A stretch of DNA of 61,622 nucleotides from CAZZCS01 sp964652645 (lineage in GTDB: Bacteria > Cloacimonadota > Cloacimonadia > Cloacimonadales > Cloacimonadaceae), in NCBI GenBank assembly GCA_964652645.1, contig CAZZCS010000003.1, forward strand, positions 1 to 61,622, given 5' to 3'. Shown here in pieces: positions 51,560-61,567 of this stretch. The notes below the pieces were generated by a model. That model made no database searches, had not been told where the DNA came from, and was given only the letters and a program-made list of their open reading frames with translations. Positions within the stretch are counted from its first letter, which is position 1, and each line of letters opens with the position of its first letter. The translations under genes were made by a program, and so were the position numbers.

Positions 51560-53549
51560 ACCAAAAGTAATGGATGATGTACAGGAATCTGAGAGTACTG
51601 CTTTCAAGTTTGACAGACAGGTTCTAAGCGTCGTCTATCGTAAACGCTTAAAATATATATTGGTTATTACTTTGATAGCAATGTTGTTGGGAGGGATCTG
51701 GGCCAAAGTGAGGATTACGCCCACCTGGAGAGCAAACTGCTTTGTGATCCGTGCTCCCAAAAACATGTCCACTCCTGCAGAGATGCCATATCTCTATCAA
51801 ACCTTTGATCTAAACACGATCCTGGAAACCGTAAGAACCAGGAATGTTTTAGTGGATGTCATTAACAAACTCAGGTTGGAAGTAGCACCTGAGGATCTCT
51901 TTAAAGCAATAGAAGTACAAAGGGGCAATAGATCAAACGTGCTCAAATTCTCGGTGGTTTGGAATGATAGAGAGTTGGCTGCTCAGATCGCTAATACCAC
52001 TGCAGAAGCTTTCATTCATAATAATAACCTCCTGCAAAACTCCGCTACTCTCAAGATTTATAACTATTATATACAGCAACAGCAAGCACGCATCAAGATT
52101 ATCCAGGATCTGGAGCAGCAATACGAGCAGTTCCGCGGCCAGTTTGGGGTGATCTCCATTCCCTTTGAGACCCAGACCAAGTTTGATCAGCTCAAAGAGA
52201 TTGAGATCAAGATGATCGAAAATAGTCTGCGGATTACCGAGATGGAAACCAAGATTGAAGAGCTGGATTCCAAGATCAAAGCTTCTCCGCAAGATGTAAT
52301 CAGAAGCTGGTCCTACACTGAAACAGACGAGAAAAAACTGCTTCAACTCGAGAAAGAGCTTGAGATCCTCAGATCAAAATATGCTGAAAGCAACCCCAAG
52401 GTCAAGAAAGTACAAAAGGAGATTGCAGATCTTCAGCAAAAGTCTAAAGAAGGAACAAGAGATTTACCGGATGCGGTGGTTTGGGGACCAAGCGGATTAG
52501 TAGAAGTCTATACGATTGACCGGGTTCGGTTCGAAGCCGAAAAGCTGGCCAGCATTGAAAAGAACAATGAGTTTCAGATCAAGGTCAATAACATCAGAGC
52601 AACTCTGGAAAATCTAACTCAGATCCAAAAAGAGTTCCTTGAACTCGAGAGGCAGCTCGATCTGAATCGTGACGTATTACGTGTGATTGAGGGTAGAATT
52701 GCTGAAGCCAAGATGGCGATGCAATCAAACATCAGCGATTTTGAGATTATTGAAACCGCAAAAGCTCCAAATTATCCCGAGGGAACAAGGAGAAAGATCC
52801 TTGTGGTGGTAATTGGGGTAATGGTTTTCACCATCGCCACAGTCTTTGTAGTGGGGAACGAGCTCTTGGATTTCTCCATCAAATCCGAACTGGATTTCAC
52901 AGATGTAATCAAGATCCCTATGGTGGGACAACTGCCAGATGAAGACCAGTTTGATAAAAATATATTTTATAGGAACTTACAGGTTTTGGTCGATAACATT
53001 GTGCGTCTGGTCGGAGGAAAACCAAAACCAGTGATCTGCTTTGGTAGCGATATTCCAGAGACTGGAAAGTCCTTCCTGATAGATGACATCATCAAAATGC
53101 TGATTGGTCAGAAGAAAAAGATTCTGTATATCGATTCCATTCATGCAGCTTCCAGTGATATAGAGCCTTTCATCATCAATGACTGGTTGTATCAACAAAC
53201 AGAAGAGTATAGGTTCAATACCAGTGACTCAAGCCTGGACAGGGCATATTTCCTGGCCGATGATAGTGTGTTTACCTCGATATTTGAACACTCAAGGATC
53301 AGAGCGTTCTTCGACTCGCTGAGTGATTATGATTACGTCTTCTGGGAGCTCTTCGACTGTCACTACAACGTGCAGTTGTTTACAAACATTGCCTCTGCTT
53401 CAGATCTTCTGATCATGGTAGGGCGGTTCAAAAGAAGCAGTCGCCATATCTTTGCGAACCTGGTTCGATTTAGCAAAGAGCGAAAGTTCAAAAACATCTA
53501 CGGAGTCCTAAACTATGTTCATAAAGACTATTTCCAAGAGAAGTTCTAA
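51543..53549 (+). CDS. Wzz/GNVR chain-length protein with degenerate BY-kinase domain
   Basis: The frame opens at GTG 51543, but GGAG (51538-51541) is better spaced for TTG at 51549. The 668-residue protein has a membrane helix (YILVITLIAMLLGGIWA), a long coiled-coil periplasmic region (about residues 190-400), a second helix (ILVVVIGVMVFTIATVFVV), and a cytoplasmic ATPase-like domain. The latter keeps PETGKS but has LYIDSIHA instead of the usual LIDxDxR, and DYVFWELFDC instead of a Walker B DxPP; there is no Tyr-rich tail. It should set polysaccharide length with the Wza-like protein, but the kinase activity is doubtful. Confidence 0.85.
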   Translation: MSLLNEPKVMDDVQESESTAFKFDRQVLSVVYRKRLKYILVITLIAMLLGGIWAKVRITPTWRANCFVIRAPKNMSTPAEMPYLYQTFDLNTILETVRTRNVLVDVINKLRLEVAPEDLFKAIEVQRGNRSNVLKFSVVWNDRELAAQIANTTAEAFIHNNNLLQNSATLKIYNYYIQQQQARIKIIQDLEQQYEQFRGQFGVISIPFETQTKFDQLKEIEIKMIENSLRITEMETKIEELDSKIKASPQDVIRSWSYTETDEKKLLQLEKELEILRSKYAESNPKVKKVQKEIADLQQKSKEGTRDLPDAVVWGPSGLVEVYTIDRVRFEAEKLASIEKNNEFQIKVNNIRATLENLTQIQKEFLELERQLDLNRDVLRVIEGRIAEAKMAMQSNISDFEIIETAKAPNYPEGTRRKILVVVIGVMVFTIATVFVVGNELLDFSIKSELDFTDVIKIPMVGQLPDEDQFDKNIFYRNLQVLVDNIVRLVGGKPKPVICFGSDIPETGKSFLIDDIIKMLIGQKKKILYIDSIHAASSDIEPFIINDWLYQQTEEYRFNTSDSSLDRAYFLADDSVFTSIFEHSRIRAFFDSLSDYDYVFWELFDCHYNVQLFTNIASASDLLIMVGRFKRSSRHIFANLVRFSKERKFKNIYGVLNYVHKDYFQEKF

Positions 53550-53550
53550 G

Positions 53551-54612
53551 ATGAAATCAAATACCAGAAGTATCGCAATTGGCCTGATGCTTGCAGCTCT
53601 GTTTCTGCTAGCCTCGTGTTCGGGTAATAAGATAAAGTATATTGAAGAAAATTTAGATGCCATGCCAGAATATCTGGAAGAGACCTATCTGGCTACCCAG
53701 ACCACACAGGAAGCCATTGAAGAGCTTCACAGACTGAATGAGATTGAATTGCCTCCATATAAGCTGGGACCTGGCGATAAAATGAAGATCTACGTTTATG
53801 ACGAGCCAGAACTTGATAGTGATGCAGTACTGGTAAAACAGGATGGAACGATTTCATTCAGATTGGTAGGAGAGGTTGATGTGACGGGTATGACAATCCC
53901 GGAGGCCACTGCTGTAATAGAAGAGAAGCTCAAGCCATATATCATCTTTCCCAAAGTCTCAATTATTCCGTTTGAAGCCAAAAGTGCATCTATCACTCTC
54001 TTGGGTAAGGTTACTTATCCCGGTATTTATGAGATCAAGGGAAGAATGCGCATTTTGGATGCCCTGGCTAGCGCTGGTGGCTTGGCCCTGGGATGGTTCC
54101 AAAACAACTCGGTAGAGCTGGCAGACCTCGAAAGAACGTTTATGATGCGAAACAATAAAATACTTCCAATAGATTTCGTTGAGCTGGTACAAAACGGTAA
54201 TATGCTCTATAATATACCACTTCTGGACAAGGACTATATTTATTTACCTTCTGCCATCAACCGGGAAGTATATATAGTTGGGGAAGTTAACCAGGAAGGA
54301 CACTTCTTCTTCCAGGAAAGTATGACTCTGATCCAGAGCATCACTTATGCCCAAGGCTTTAAGACTACAGCTCAATCTACTGTCTACGTAATTCGGGGCA
54401 ATCTATCACATCCCCGACTGTTCAAAATAGACACCAAGGCTATCCTGGCAGCCAAAGTGCAAGATTTTCCACTCAAACCCAATGACATTGTCTATGTTCC
54501 CAAACATCCGATTGCAAAGTGGAACGACGTCGTCTATATGGCTCTGCCAAGCTTGCAAGCCATCCAATCTGCCTGGTTCCTAAACGATATGATCCAAAGA
54601 ATGAATGACTGA
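53551..54612 (+). CDS. Wza-like polysaccharide export lipoprotein
   Basis: The ATG at 53551 gives a lipoprotein signal with lipobox FLLASC (mature Cys24 region) and 353 residues; the longer frame overlaps the previous gene and lacks a signal. It has the poly-export domain (PYKLGPGDKMKIYVYDEPEL, seen from residue about 75) and two SLBB domains (ASITLLGKVTYPGIYEIKG and EVYIVGEVNQEGHFFF). Wza-type proteins form the outer-membrane channel for capsule or exopolysaccharide. It follows the Wzz-like gene, the standard order. Confidence 0.93.
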   Translation: MKSNTRSIAIGLMLAALFLLASCSGNKIKYIEENLDAMPEYLEETYLATQTTQEAIEELHRLNEIELPPYKLGPGDKMKIYVYDEPELDSDAVLVKQDGTISFRLVGEVDVTGMTIPEATAVIEEKLKPYIIFPKVSIIPFEAKSASITLLGKVTYPGIYEIKGRMRILDALASAGGLALGWFQNNSVELADLERTFMMRNNKILPIDFVELVQNGNMLYNIPLLDKDYIYLPSAINREVYIVGEVNQEGHFFFQESMTLIQSITYAQGFKTTAQSTVYVIRGNLSHPRLFKIDTKAILAAKVQDFPLKPNDIVYVPKHPIAKWNDVVYMALPSLQAIQSAWFLNDMIQRMND

Positions 54613-54614
54613 GT

Positions 54615-55157
54615 ATGATAAACACCTTAATCGTCCTGGAACAAGATCTACACAAGTTTAAAGGCAAGTCACATTTGGCCCTGGCAGATTGGACCGCCCT
54701 CGTCAATCCGAGGTTTTTACCAGTGTTTATTTTCCGGATATCTTCCATGCTGTGGAGCTGGAAGCTGGGAGGGCTGTCCAAGCTCGTTGCTCTTGCAAAC
54801 CAGATTCTCTTTGGCTGTGATATTGCACGTGGAACGCGGATTGGAGGCGGCCTCTACATGCCTCATCCCAATGGGATTGTCGTGGGAGAGTATGTCGTGA
54901 TCGGTAGAAACTGCATTATTCATCAGGGCGTTACCCTGGGAGCCAGAGGAGAAGATCACGAGCTGGCAAATCCCAGGATTGGAGACGAGGTTGAGATCGG
55001 AACAGGGGCAAAAGTCCTGGGCAAGGTGCAGATTGGAGATTATGCAAGGATTGGAGCAAATGCGGTGGTTCTAAAAGACATACCGCGTCTGGGGATTGCA
55101 GTCGGGATCCCAGCCAAAGTATTGGGGTTCAGGGAAGATCTGCAGCAAAACCAGTAG
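54615..55157 (+). CDS. Serine acetyltransferase-like hexapeptide acyltransferase
   Basis: The 180-residue protein has a helical N-terminus and a left-handed beta-helix with the CysE/WcaB-type sequence GLYMPHPNGIVVG, where the His is catalytic, then VIHQGVTLG-like IIHQGVTLGARG and IGTGAKVLGKVQIGD. CysE makes O-acetylserine, but the short N-terminus and the position inside the polysaccharide cluster favour an O-acetyltransferase for a sugar. The gene begins three bases after the export protein. Confidence 0.85.
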   Translation: MINTLIVLEQDLHKFKGKSHLALADWTALVNPRFLPVFIFRISSMLWSWKLGGLSKLVALANQILFGCDIARGTRIGGGLYMPHPNGIVVGEYVVIGRNCIIHQGVTLGARGEDHELANPRIGDEVEIGTGAKVLGKVQIGDYARIGANAVVLKDIPRLGIAVGIPAKVLGFREDLQQNQ

Positions 55158-55159
55158 CC

Positions 55160-56569
55160 ATGACAGAGACTTTATCAAATCTTAAATATGTAATCTTTTT
55201 CGCTACTCTCCTAATCGGAGTTCCCGTTGGGTACATTATCTCCATGAAGTACCCCAAGGCAGAAAAAGCCTTCTTCTTCTTGATGGTGTTTTTCACAGTC
55301 AAGATGGAAGATATCAATTTTGTTTCCCGAGAGACCTTCCGACTCACCTCCAAGGGTTTTGAGATTGGCATGGTCGATATCGCGACATTCATTATCTTGC
55401 TGCTTGTGTTGCACAGGAGAAAGGAATATAAGATAGCGATTCCACCTGGCTCTTACCTCTTCTTTGCATACTTTGCTCTGAGTGCACTGTCCATAGTGAA
55501 TTCGGCAGTAGTACTATTTTCCTTCTTTGAGCTGTGGAAGATGCTGAGGATGTATCTTTATTTCTTTGTCGTATATAACTATGTGAATGACTTTGAGCAG
55601 TTCAATGACTTCATGAAGGGATTGGCCGCCATCACAATCTACATCTTTTACGAAGTCATGAAGCAGAAATACATCGATGGCCGCTTTCAATCGCCAGGCC
55701 CCTTTCCGCATCAGAATTCTCTTGTGATGTACACGATCATACTTGGTTCTTTGATCTTTGCCTATCTCCTAAACAAGAAGGACGTAAAGCTCTACAAGTT
55801 TTTCTTCTGGCTAATCTTCTTTGGGATGGCATCAGTTTCAGTTATCTCTTCTTTATCTAGAGCGGGCATGGTACTGTATGCTTTGGCTGTCTCCATGATT
55901 CTATTGATCTCCATATTTTCTGGTGTTACAGAAAAGAAGGTTTGGGTATCAATCTTGCTGGTATTTGTTTCGCTCGCCATGCTGGCAAAAGCTTGGAACT
56001 CGATCAATGAAAGGTTTAGAACAGCTCCGGAGGCTTCGGCTGCGACCCGGGTTGATCTTGCCATTGCTGCCTTGAAGATGGTCGAGGATGAGCCCTTGGG
56101 CATTGGCCTGAATAATTTCGGCATCAAAATCAACCCACCCTGGCAGTATAGCAGCCACATAGAAATGCATAATCCAGACGACGAAGACGAAAAAAACGGG
56201 TTAGTGGAAACGATTTACCTCATGATAGCAGCCGAGAGTGGCTGGCATACTCTGGTATCGTACTTCCTGTTCATTTTCTATTTCTACTTTTTAAATCTCA
56301 GAAACTACTTCCGATATCGAGGGTCAGACTTCCAGTTCTTCTCGGTAGGACTAATCGGTGGTTTGCTGGCGATTTACATTGAGTCTGGTCTGGAATGGGT
56401 GCTAAAGCAGACCAATAACTTCTATCAACTGATGCTGATGTTTGCCATGATAGCGGTGATGTACAAGCTAGAGCAAAGGTTTAAAAAGCAGCATAAGGAG
56501 ATTCCTAAAAACCTTACTTCAAAACAGCGGATAGCGCTGGAATACGGGAAAGTATATGTTAAACAATAG
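55160..56569 (+). CDS. O-antigen ligase/polymerase (Wzy/WaaL) family membrane protein
   Basis: The 469-residue protein has 10 or more membrane helices (for example LLIGVPVGYIISM, VSILLVFVSLAMLA, YFLFIFYFYF). The large periplasmic loop after residue 310 carries GIGLNNFGIK and HNPDDEDEKNGLVETIYLMIAAE (given as a region), the conserved Wzy_C pattern. These proteins polymerise repeat units or ligate them to an acceptor on the periplasmic side. The end overlaps the next gene by 14 bases. Confidence 0.88.
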   Translation: MTETLSNLKYVIFFATLLIGVPVGYIISMKYPKAEKAFFFLMVFFTVKMEDINFVSRETFRLTSKGFEIGMVDIATFIILLLVLHRRKEYKIAIPPGSYLFFAYFALSALSIVNSAVVLFSFFELWKMLRMYLYFFVVYNYVNDFEQFNDFMKGLAAITIYIFYEVMKQKYIDGRFQSPGPFPHQNSLVMYTIILGSLIFAYLLNKKDVKLYKFFFWLIFFGMASVSVISSLSRAGMVLYALAVSMILLISIFSGVTEKKVWVSILLVFVSLAMLAKAWNSINERFRTAPEASAATRVDLAIAALKMVEDEPLGIGLNNFGIKINPPWQYSSHIEMHNPDDEDEKNGLVETIYLMIAAESGWHTLVSYFLFIFYFYFLNLRNYFRYRGSDFQFFSVGLIGGLLAIYIESGLEWVLKQTNNFYQLMLMFAMIAVMYKLEQRFKKQHKEIPKNLTSKQRIALEYGKVYVKQ

Positions 56570-56960
56570 GGATAAGAAAACGATTGGCGGCAAAGGCCTT
56601 ACGGAAAACCTGACTCACGAGCAGCGTAAGGAACTAATCAACCTGATGAAGCGGATGCTGCCTCCAGTTCCCTCCCGAGGTCTGATAGACGTAAGATTTG
56701 CCTTTTGGTTCTTTGGCAACTGGTACATCGTTTTTATCTTCGGCAAAGACACCAGAAATCAATTCAAGGCCATAGACAAGGGAGATTGGGATAGGAGCTT
56801 AACAGTCGTAGCCAAAATTTTCACTTATATATTTATGGCACTTGTCTTGATTTTACTCACGCTCATGCTTTTATATTTCTTAAAGTCGTCCATGGGAATT
56901 GATCTGTTCCCGGATCAGCATCTTATGGATGTGCTCAAATCTAAACTATTGGGGAAATGA
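56556..56960 (+). CDS. Small membrane protein of unknown function
   Basis: The 134-residue protein has a soluble N-terminus, a basic-aromatic stretch (FAFWFFGNWYIVFIFGKDTR) and one strong membrane helix (IFMALVLILLTLMLLYFL). I know no family for it. It overlaps both neighbours, the ligase by 14 bases and the glycosyltransferase by 4, so it is part of the same translational unit and could assist the ligase. Confidence 0.65.
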   Translation: MLNNRDKKTIGGKGLTENLTHEQRKELINLMKRMLPPVPSRGLIDVRFAFWFFGNWYIVFIFGKDTRNQFKAIDKGDWDRSLTVVAKIFTYIFMALVLILLTLMLLYFLKSSMGIDLFPDQHLMDVLKSKLLGK

Positions 56961-57922
56961 TGATTGACACTAAGATCGATAAAACAGTGGTAACTGCGTG
57001 TGACCACAATTTTGTTTGGGGCGCAGTGCTTTTGGGCTTATCTTTAAGATACTATGGAATGGATTGTTGTTATCATGTTTTGGGTTATGATCTACCAGAA
57101 AGTGATATCAGAATTTTAGAGAGCATTCCAAACACCAAGGTTTTTTCCACCCAAAAATCCAGCAGTCGCAGTGTGTGTACCCAGAAGCCCATGGCGGTCG
57201 CAACTGCTGATACAGAATTCATCATCTGGATGGATGCAGATTGTATCGTCACCGGAAATGTGGATAAGTATCTGGTCTGTCCCGAGGGAAAATTTCAGAT
57301 CCGCTTTCGGAGTAGGGAAGAAAACGCATCAGTATACAGGAATCACTATTGTGCTGGGGATAAATGGGGCGACATCCCCATGGCAGTATTGGAGCAATGG
57401 CAGAAAGACGTGGATGATCTCACGGAGCCGATGATTAGTACTGTGAGCCAGACAAATTGCATAGTAATGACCAGGCAGCATGTGCCATTCATCGATCTGT
57501 GGAAGACCCAGATGTTCAAAGTAATCCCCGAGACGACCAAGGGGGTCTATGCCAAAGACAGCATTGCTTATTCCATGACCGATGAATCCACAATCAATTC
57601 TCTTTTTGCCTTCTCGTCGCGAGCACCAGAAACTACAGAGTATCTTTTGGATAAGGACGAAACTGCCTATTGCGCCCACTTCGGTCTGATGCCAAAACCA
57701 TGGCAACACTTTACCCTCCCTACATATAGGTACTACGATCAAATCCAAAAGTTCATCCAACATGCGCGCGATAATGGGATCAAATTACCACCGCTACCAG
57801 ATTCCTTCGATCCCAAATATAGATCGCGGGAATACCTGCGGGCCCGGATCCAGGCTTCTTATCGCATCCAGAGATACAAGACGTCCACATTGATCAGGAG
57901 GGCTCTTAAGCTGTTCAAATGA
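56957..57922 (+). CDS. GT-A family glycosyltransferase (GT8-like)
   Basis: The 321-residue protein has the GT-A donor site in IIWMDADCIVTGNVD, where DAD is the metal-binding DxD, and an N-terminus (TVVTACDHNFVWGAVLLGLS) that resembles GT8 glycosyltransferases. The later CAHFGLMPKPW could hold the conserved H-x-x-x-x-K-P-W of that family. The starting ATGATG overlaps the previous stop. It should add a sugar to the cell-surface polysaccharide, from a nucleotide sugar. Confidence 0.8.
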   Translation: MMIDTKIDKTVVTACDHNFVWGAVLLGLSLRYYGMDCCYHVLGYDLPESDIRILESIPNTKVFSTQKSSSRSVCTQKPMAVATADTEFIIWMDADCIVTGNVDKYLVCPEGKFQIRFRSREENASVYRNHYCAGDKWGDIPMAVLEQWQKDVDDLTEPMISTVSQTNCIVMTRQHVPFIDLWKTQMFKVIPETTKGVYAKDSIAYSMTDESTINSLFAFSSRAPETTEYLLDKDETAYCAHFGLMPKPWQHFTLPTYRYYDQIQKFIQHARDNGIKLPPLPDSFDPKYRSREYLRARIQASYRIQRYKTSTLIRRALKLFK

Positions 57923-59100
57923 AAATGCTATGTGTTTCAAACTATTACCCACCCCACTTTGAAGGTGGCTACGAGATATCTGTCAAGGAGACAATGGATT
58001 ACCTCGCCAGTCGAGGCCATGAAGTATCTGTAGTCTGCGGAACAAAAGGGGTAGCTGCTACAGATAGCAGTTCATTCATACCAGAATACGGTGGAGTATC
58101 CCGCGTTTTGAAATACATAGATTATCAAAAGCCAGGTTTTATTGCCAAGCACAGAGTCGAAAAGTTTAACTATCAGATAGTTACAGACGCTATTAAAGTG
58201 CTCAACCCCGATCTTGTGTACATTGCAAACATGAAAGCAGTTTCGATAGCACCGGTAATAGCGGTTCAGAATGCAAAAGTGCCCCATGTTTTCGATCTGG
58301 GGGATATCTGGCTAAAATCCTATCTTGCCCCAGGGTTGAAGGGCAGATTGTTCAGATATGCCAAGTCCATTCTTCCCAACACCATCGGTGGAAAGATTGA
58401 GCTAAATCCTGTGATAGTCCTGTCTGAATGGATGGAGCAAGAAGTCCGAAACAGCTTTGACAGCAAGGATGTATATATCGTCCCACGCGGGATCAAGGTG
58501 TCTGAGCTGATCTCGGAACACTATGATCTGGACAGGTTTGTCTTTGTGGGACGCATAGAGCCCAATAAGGGACTCGACCTCTGTATAGAAGCCATGAGTT
58601 TGCTGCAAAACCAGGACAAACTCGGTTCAATGACCCTGGATGTGATTGGCGAGGCTGATCCAGAATACCTGAGGCATTGTATGGGTTTGATCGAAGCTTT
58701 CAGCTTGCAGGAGCGCATCCGCTTCCTTGGCAGGAACCCGGAAGTGACAAAAATTCTGAGCCAATATAGCGTTTTATTGATGCCCACAATGGCTCGGGAA
58801 GCCTTTGGTAGAGTTGTAATAGAAGCGATGTCTCTGGGTCTGGTCGTGCTTGCTACCAATGCCTATGGCCCCAAAGAAATCATTGCCGATGAAGAAGATG
58901 GGTTCTTGTTTGACCGTGGATCAGTGCCTGCGCTGGCATCAAAGATTAGGGCTGTAGCTGGCCTGAATCGAGAGCAAAGATGTGCGCTTGGACGCAAGGC
59001 CAGGCAGAAAGTACAGGAACACTACGAAATAAACCTTGTCAAAAAGAAGATAGAAATTATCATTGAAAGCATAGTAAATGAGCCTGGAAAGTACCGGTAG
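57919..59100 (+). CDS. GT4 family glycosyltransferase
   Basis: The 393-residue GT-B enzyme starts LCVSNYYPPHFEGGYEISVK, with the GG turn of GT4 proteins, and has FVFVGRIEPNKGLDLCIEAM and the E-x7-E donor site PTMAREAFGRVVIEAMSLG, followed by NAYGPKEII. It adds a sugar in repeat-unit assembly at the cytoplasmic membrane. It overlaps the previous gene by four bases (ATGA). Confidence 0.92.
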   Translation: MKMLCVSNYYPPHFEGGYEISVKETMDYLASRGHEVSVVCGTKGVAATDSSSFIPEYGGVSRVLKYIDYQKPGFIAKHRVEKFNYQIVTDAIKVLNPDLVYIANMKAVSIAPVIAVQNAKVPHVFDLGDIWLKSYLAPGLKGRLFRYAKSILPNTIGGKIELNPVIVLSEWMEQEVRNSFDSKDVYIVPRGIKVSELISEHYDLDRFVFVGRIEPNKGLDLCIEAMSLLQNQDKLGSMTLDVIGEADPEYLRHCMGLIEAFSLQERIRFLGRNPEVTKILSQYSVLLMPTMAREAFGRVVIEAMSLGLVVLATNAYGPKEIIADEEDGFLFDRGSVPALASKIRAVAGLNREQRCALGRKARQKVQEHYEINLVKKKIEIIIESIVNEPGKYR

Positions 59101-59113
59101 TGAGGTATTAAGT

Positions 59114-59911
59114 ATGTTTAGATTTTACAGTACATTGAGTTGCATTGTATTGATTCTGGTTTCTCTTTTTGCTACTTCCTGCGCCAAGAACTGGCGAGGA
59201 TCCGAGCATGAGGAACGTGGTATGTTCTCTCAGAGAATCAGAATCCGTACCCTGCCCACAAAAGCAAAGATTTTTATTAACGAGCGAGAAGTCGGCGAGA
59301 CGCCTTTCACCTATATAGTCCGGCATGAAGATAAGCGTATGCTCAATATCAAGGCTGTGCCGCTCTATCCCAATCAATACACTCAAAACATCTTTCTTAT
59401 GGTGCCTCCCATCCCCAAAACCATGACGATTTACATGAATCACTTTCCGGAAGACTACGATCGCTCCAAGGATATTGCCTTTACTCCTCCCCAAAAACCA
59501 GCCCCAGAGGTCATCATTCAAACCGAAGTTGATACAATTTATGTAGAGACTCATACCAGAGAGCAGATCACCTATACCCTGCCTGTAATTTACTTTGATA
59601 CAGCCTCTTACAGTCTATATCCCAGTGAGGAACAGAAGCTACTGGAGCTGAGCGATTTCCTGAAGAAAAACCAGTCCTTTTTCCTTGATATCTACGGTTT
59701 TGCGGATCATCGCGCCTCAGATCAATACAACGTAAGGCTCACTCTCAATAGGGCCAAAGCGGTGCGTGACTATCTGGAAAGAAACGGCATAGATTCTGGC
59801 CGACTCTTTAGCTACGGCCACGGAAAGGTATCCAAGGTCTCGACAGAAGGCTTGGAACTGGACCTGCAGGAGAATAGAAAAGTCATCTTCCTATTGCGCG
59901 AAAATAAATAG
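59114..59911 (+). CDS. OmpA-family lipoprotein with PEGA domain
   Basis: The ATG at 59114 follows GAGG and starts MFRFYSTLSCIVLILVSLFA, with a lipobox FATSC; the longer frame from 59078 overlaps the previous gene. The 265-residue product has a PEGA-type beta domain (IRTLPTKAKIFINEREVGE, about residues 40-105), a Pro-rich linker, and an OmpA C-terminal peptidoglycan-binding domain (PVIYFDTASYSLYPSE, then YGFADHRASDQYNVRLTLNR). It should link the outer membrane to the cell wall. It may anchor the export machinery, since it lies inside this cluster. Confidence 0.85.
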   Translation: MFRFYSTLSCIVLILVSLFATSCAKNWRGSEHEERGMFSQRIRIRTLPTKAKIFINEREVGETPFTYIVRHEDKRMLNIKAVPLYPNQYTQNIFLMVPPIPKTMTIYMNHFPEDYDRSKDIAFTPPQKPAPEVIIQTEVDTIYVETHTREQITYTLPVIYFDTASYSLYPSEEQKLLELSDFLKKNQSFFLDIYGFADHRASDQYNVRLTLNRAKAVRDYLERNGIDSGRLFSYGHGKVSKVSTEGLELDLQENRKVIFLLRENK

Positions 59912-59923
59912 TCGGTACTCAAA

Positions 59924-61510
59924 TTGGAATCAACGCCAGACCTCAAGCTCGGGCTGCGTAAGCGTATGCTGCTCAATACTCTTTCCAATTATGGAAAGAT
60001 GATTGTCGGCATCTTCATCACAATATTCCTCACCCGAATCCTGTTCCTGGGCTTATCGAGAGAGGAGTATGGCTTTTGGGCTCTACTCTGGTCGATCTTC
60101 GGCTACTCCTTGCTACTCGATTTTGGTTTTGGGACTTCCATCCAGAAATATACCAGTGAATGCAATGTCAGTAAAGACTGGGACAGATACAATCGCATCG
60201 TGAGCACAGTTTTCTTTAACTATGCTGCGTTTGCCATCCTGATCGCCGTCTTTGCCGTGACCTTGAGCTTCAATCTGCACAGGATCTTCGATTTTTCAGA
60301 GCAGAACACCGAGTATTTCCAGAAGGTTCTGGTCATCTTTGGGCTCGGTTCGGCTCTCGCCTTCCCCTTTGGATTCTTCACAGAAGTCCTGCGTGGCCTC
60401 CAGAAGATGCACACCAGGAATATAATCCAGACCACGTTTATAGTATTGAACTTCATTGGCATGGCCCTAATGATCCGCTTCAAGATGAATCTCACTGGCA
60501 TGGCTGTGGTGGCGATGGGTACAAATATCAGCTCTAGCCTCACGATGATGTATGTCGTACGTAGATTGATCCCGGAGTTTAGAATCAGGCTGAGACATTA
60601 CGATAAATCTCTGCTCCGAGCCGTCATGGGCTTCTCTTTGTATGCCTACCTGATTACCTTTACAAACTTGATCATTCTCAAAACAGACCAGCTTGTGATC
60701 TCCATCTTTGGCAGTGTGGCCATGGTTGCTGTCTATCAAGTCTCGGTAAAACTTGCCGATACCTTCCAGAGGTTTTCCGCCCAGTTTCTGGACAACGTGG
60801 GGCCAGTCTCGGCCACCTTGTTTGCGGCCGGAAACAAATCCAAGATGGCGGAGATATTACTGCAATCCAATCGTTTGATGGGGATCATTTCCACTCTTTT
60901 GGTGATCCCGCTGCTTGTCTACGTGCGGCCTCTGCTAAACATCTGGCTGAATCTATCAGACGCCGCAGGTGCGATCTGCGCTGTGATCTTGCTGGTCTCC
61001 ATGTATATCCTGCTCTTTTTCCGCTCTTCCTCTGTGTATGTCTTATTGATGGCAAATGAGCAAAAGATTTTGGCCCGAATAGCCGTTATTGAGGCAGTGG
61101 CAAATCTTGGCTTGAGCCTCATTCTCATCCATCATATGCCAGCTTTACTGGCAAAGATGAATGTCTACATCAAGGATTCTGCCATAATAGGCGTGGCTCT
61201 TGGGACCTTGATTCCAAATCTTATCCTCGCTTTCAGCTTCAATGTACCCAAGGCCTGTCGCTTTGCTAGAATCAGCAAATGGGAGTACTATCGAATGGTG
61301 GTCTTCAGGACTCTGATGATTGGAGGCTTGAGTGCTCTCTTTGCCGTGTCTCTAGTGCTCATTTCATATCCTCAAAGGCTTCTCACCGTACTGCTCTATG
61401 CTGCTGTGACCTCGGTAGTGTATCTGATTCTCACCTATCTCTTGGGCCTGGAGAAGTGGGAGAAGCAACAGCTCGATTCATTTATCCAGCATAGGCTTAA
61501 ACGCTCTTAA
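59924..61510 (+). CDS. Wzx-like polysaccharide flippase (MOP superfamily)
   Basis: The first in-frame start is TTG at 59924; an ATG at 59966 (MLLNTLSNYGKM) is possible, and neither has a clear ribosome-binding site. The 528-residue protein has 12 or more membrane helices and the typical N-terminus NTLSNYGKMIVGIFITIFLT with FLGLSREEYGFWALLWS. It moves lipid-linked repeat units from the cytoplasmic to the periplasmic side. It is the last gene of the cluster seen in the window. Confidence 0.88.
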   Translation: MESTPDLKLGLRKRMLLNTLSNYGKMIVGIFITIFLTRILFLGLSREEYGFWALLWSIFGYSLLLDFGFGTSIQKYTSECNVSKDWDRYNRIVSTVFFNYAAFAILIAVFAVTLSFNLHRIFDFSEQNTEYFQKVLVIFGLGSALAFPFGFFTEVLRGLQKMHTRNIIQTTFIVLNFIGMALMIRFKMNLTGMAVVAMGTNISSSLTMMYVVRRLIPEFRIRLRHYDKSLLRAVMGFSLYAYLITFTNLIILKTDQLVISIFGSVAMVAVYQVSVKLADTFQRFSAQFLDNVGPVSATLFAAGNKSKMAEILLQSNRLMGIISTLLVIPLLVYVRPLLNIWLNLSDAAGAICAVILLVSMYILLFFRSSSVYVLLMANEQKILARIAVIEAVANLGLSLILIHHMPALLAKMNVYIKDSAIIGVALGTLIPNLILAFSFNVPKACRFARISKWEYYRMVVFRTLMIGGLSALFAVSLVLISYPQRLLTVLLYAAVTSVVYLILTYLLGLEKWEKQQLDSFIQHRLKRS

Positions 61511-61567
61511 CCCCCTCTGTCCCTGATCTCATATCAGTGTAATCTAATCACTCCACCATATAGTCAG

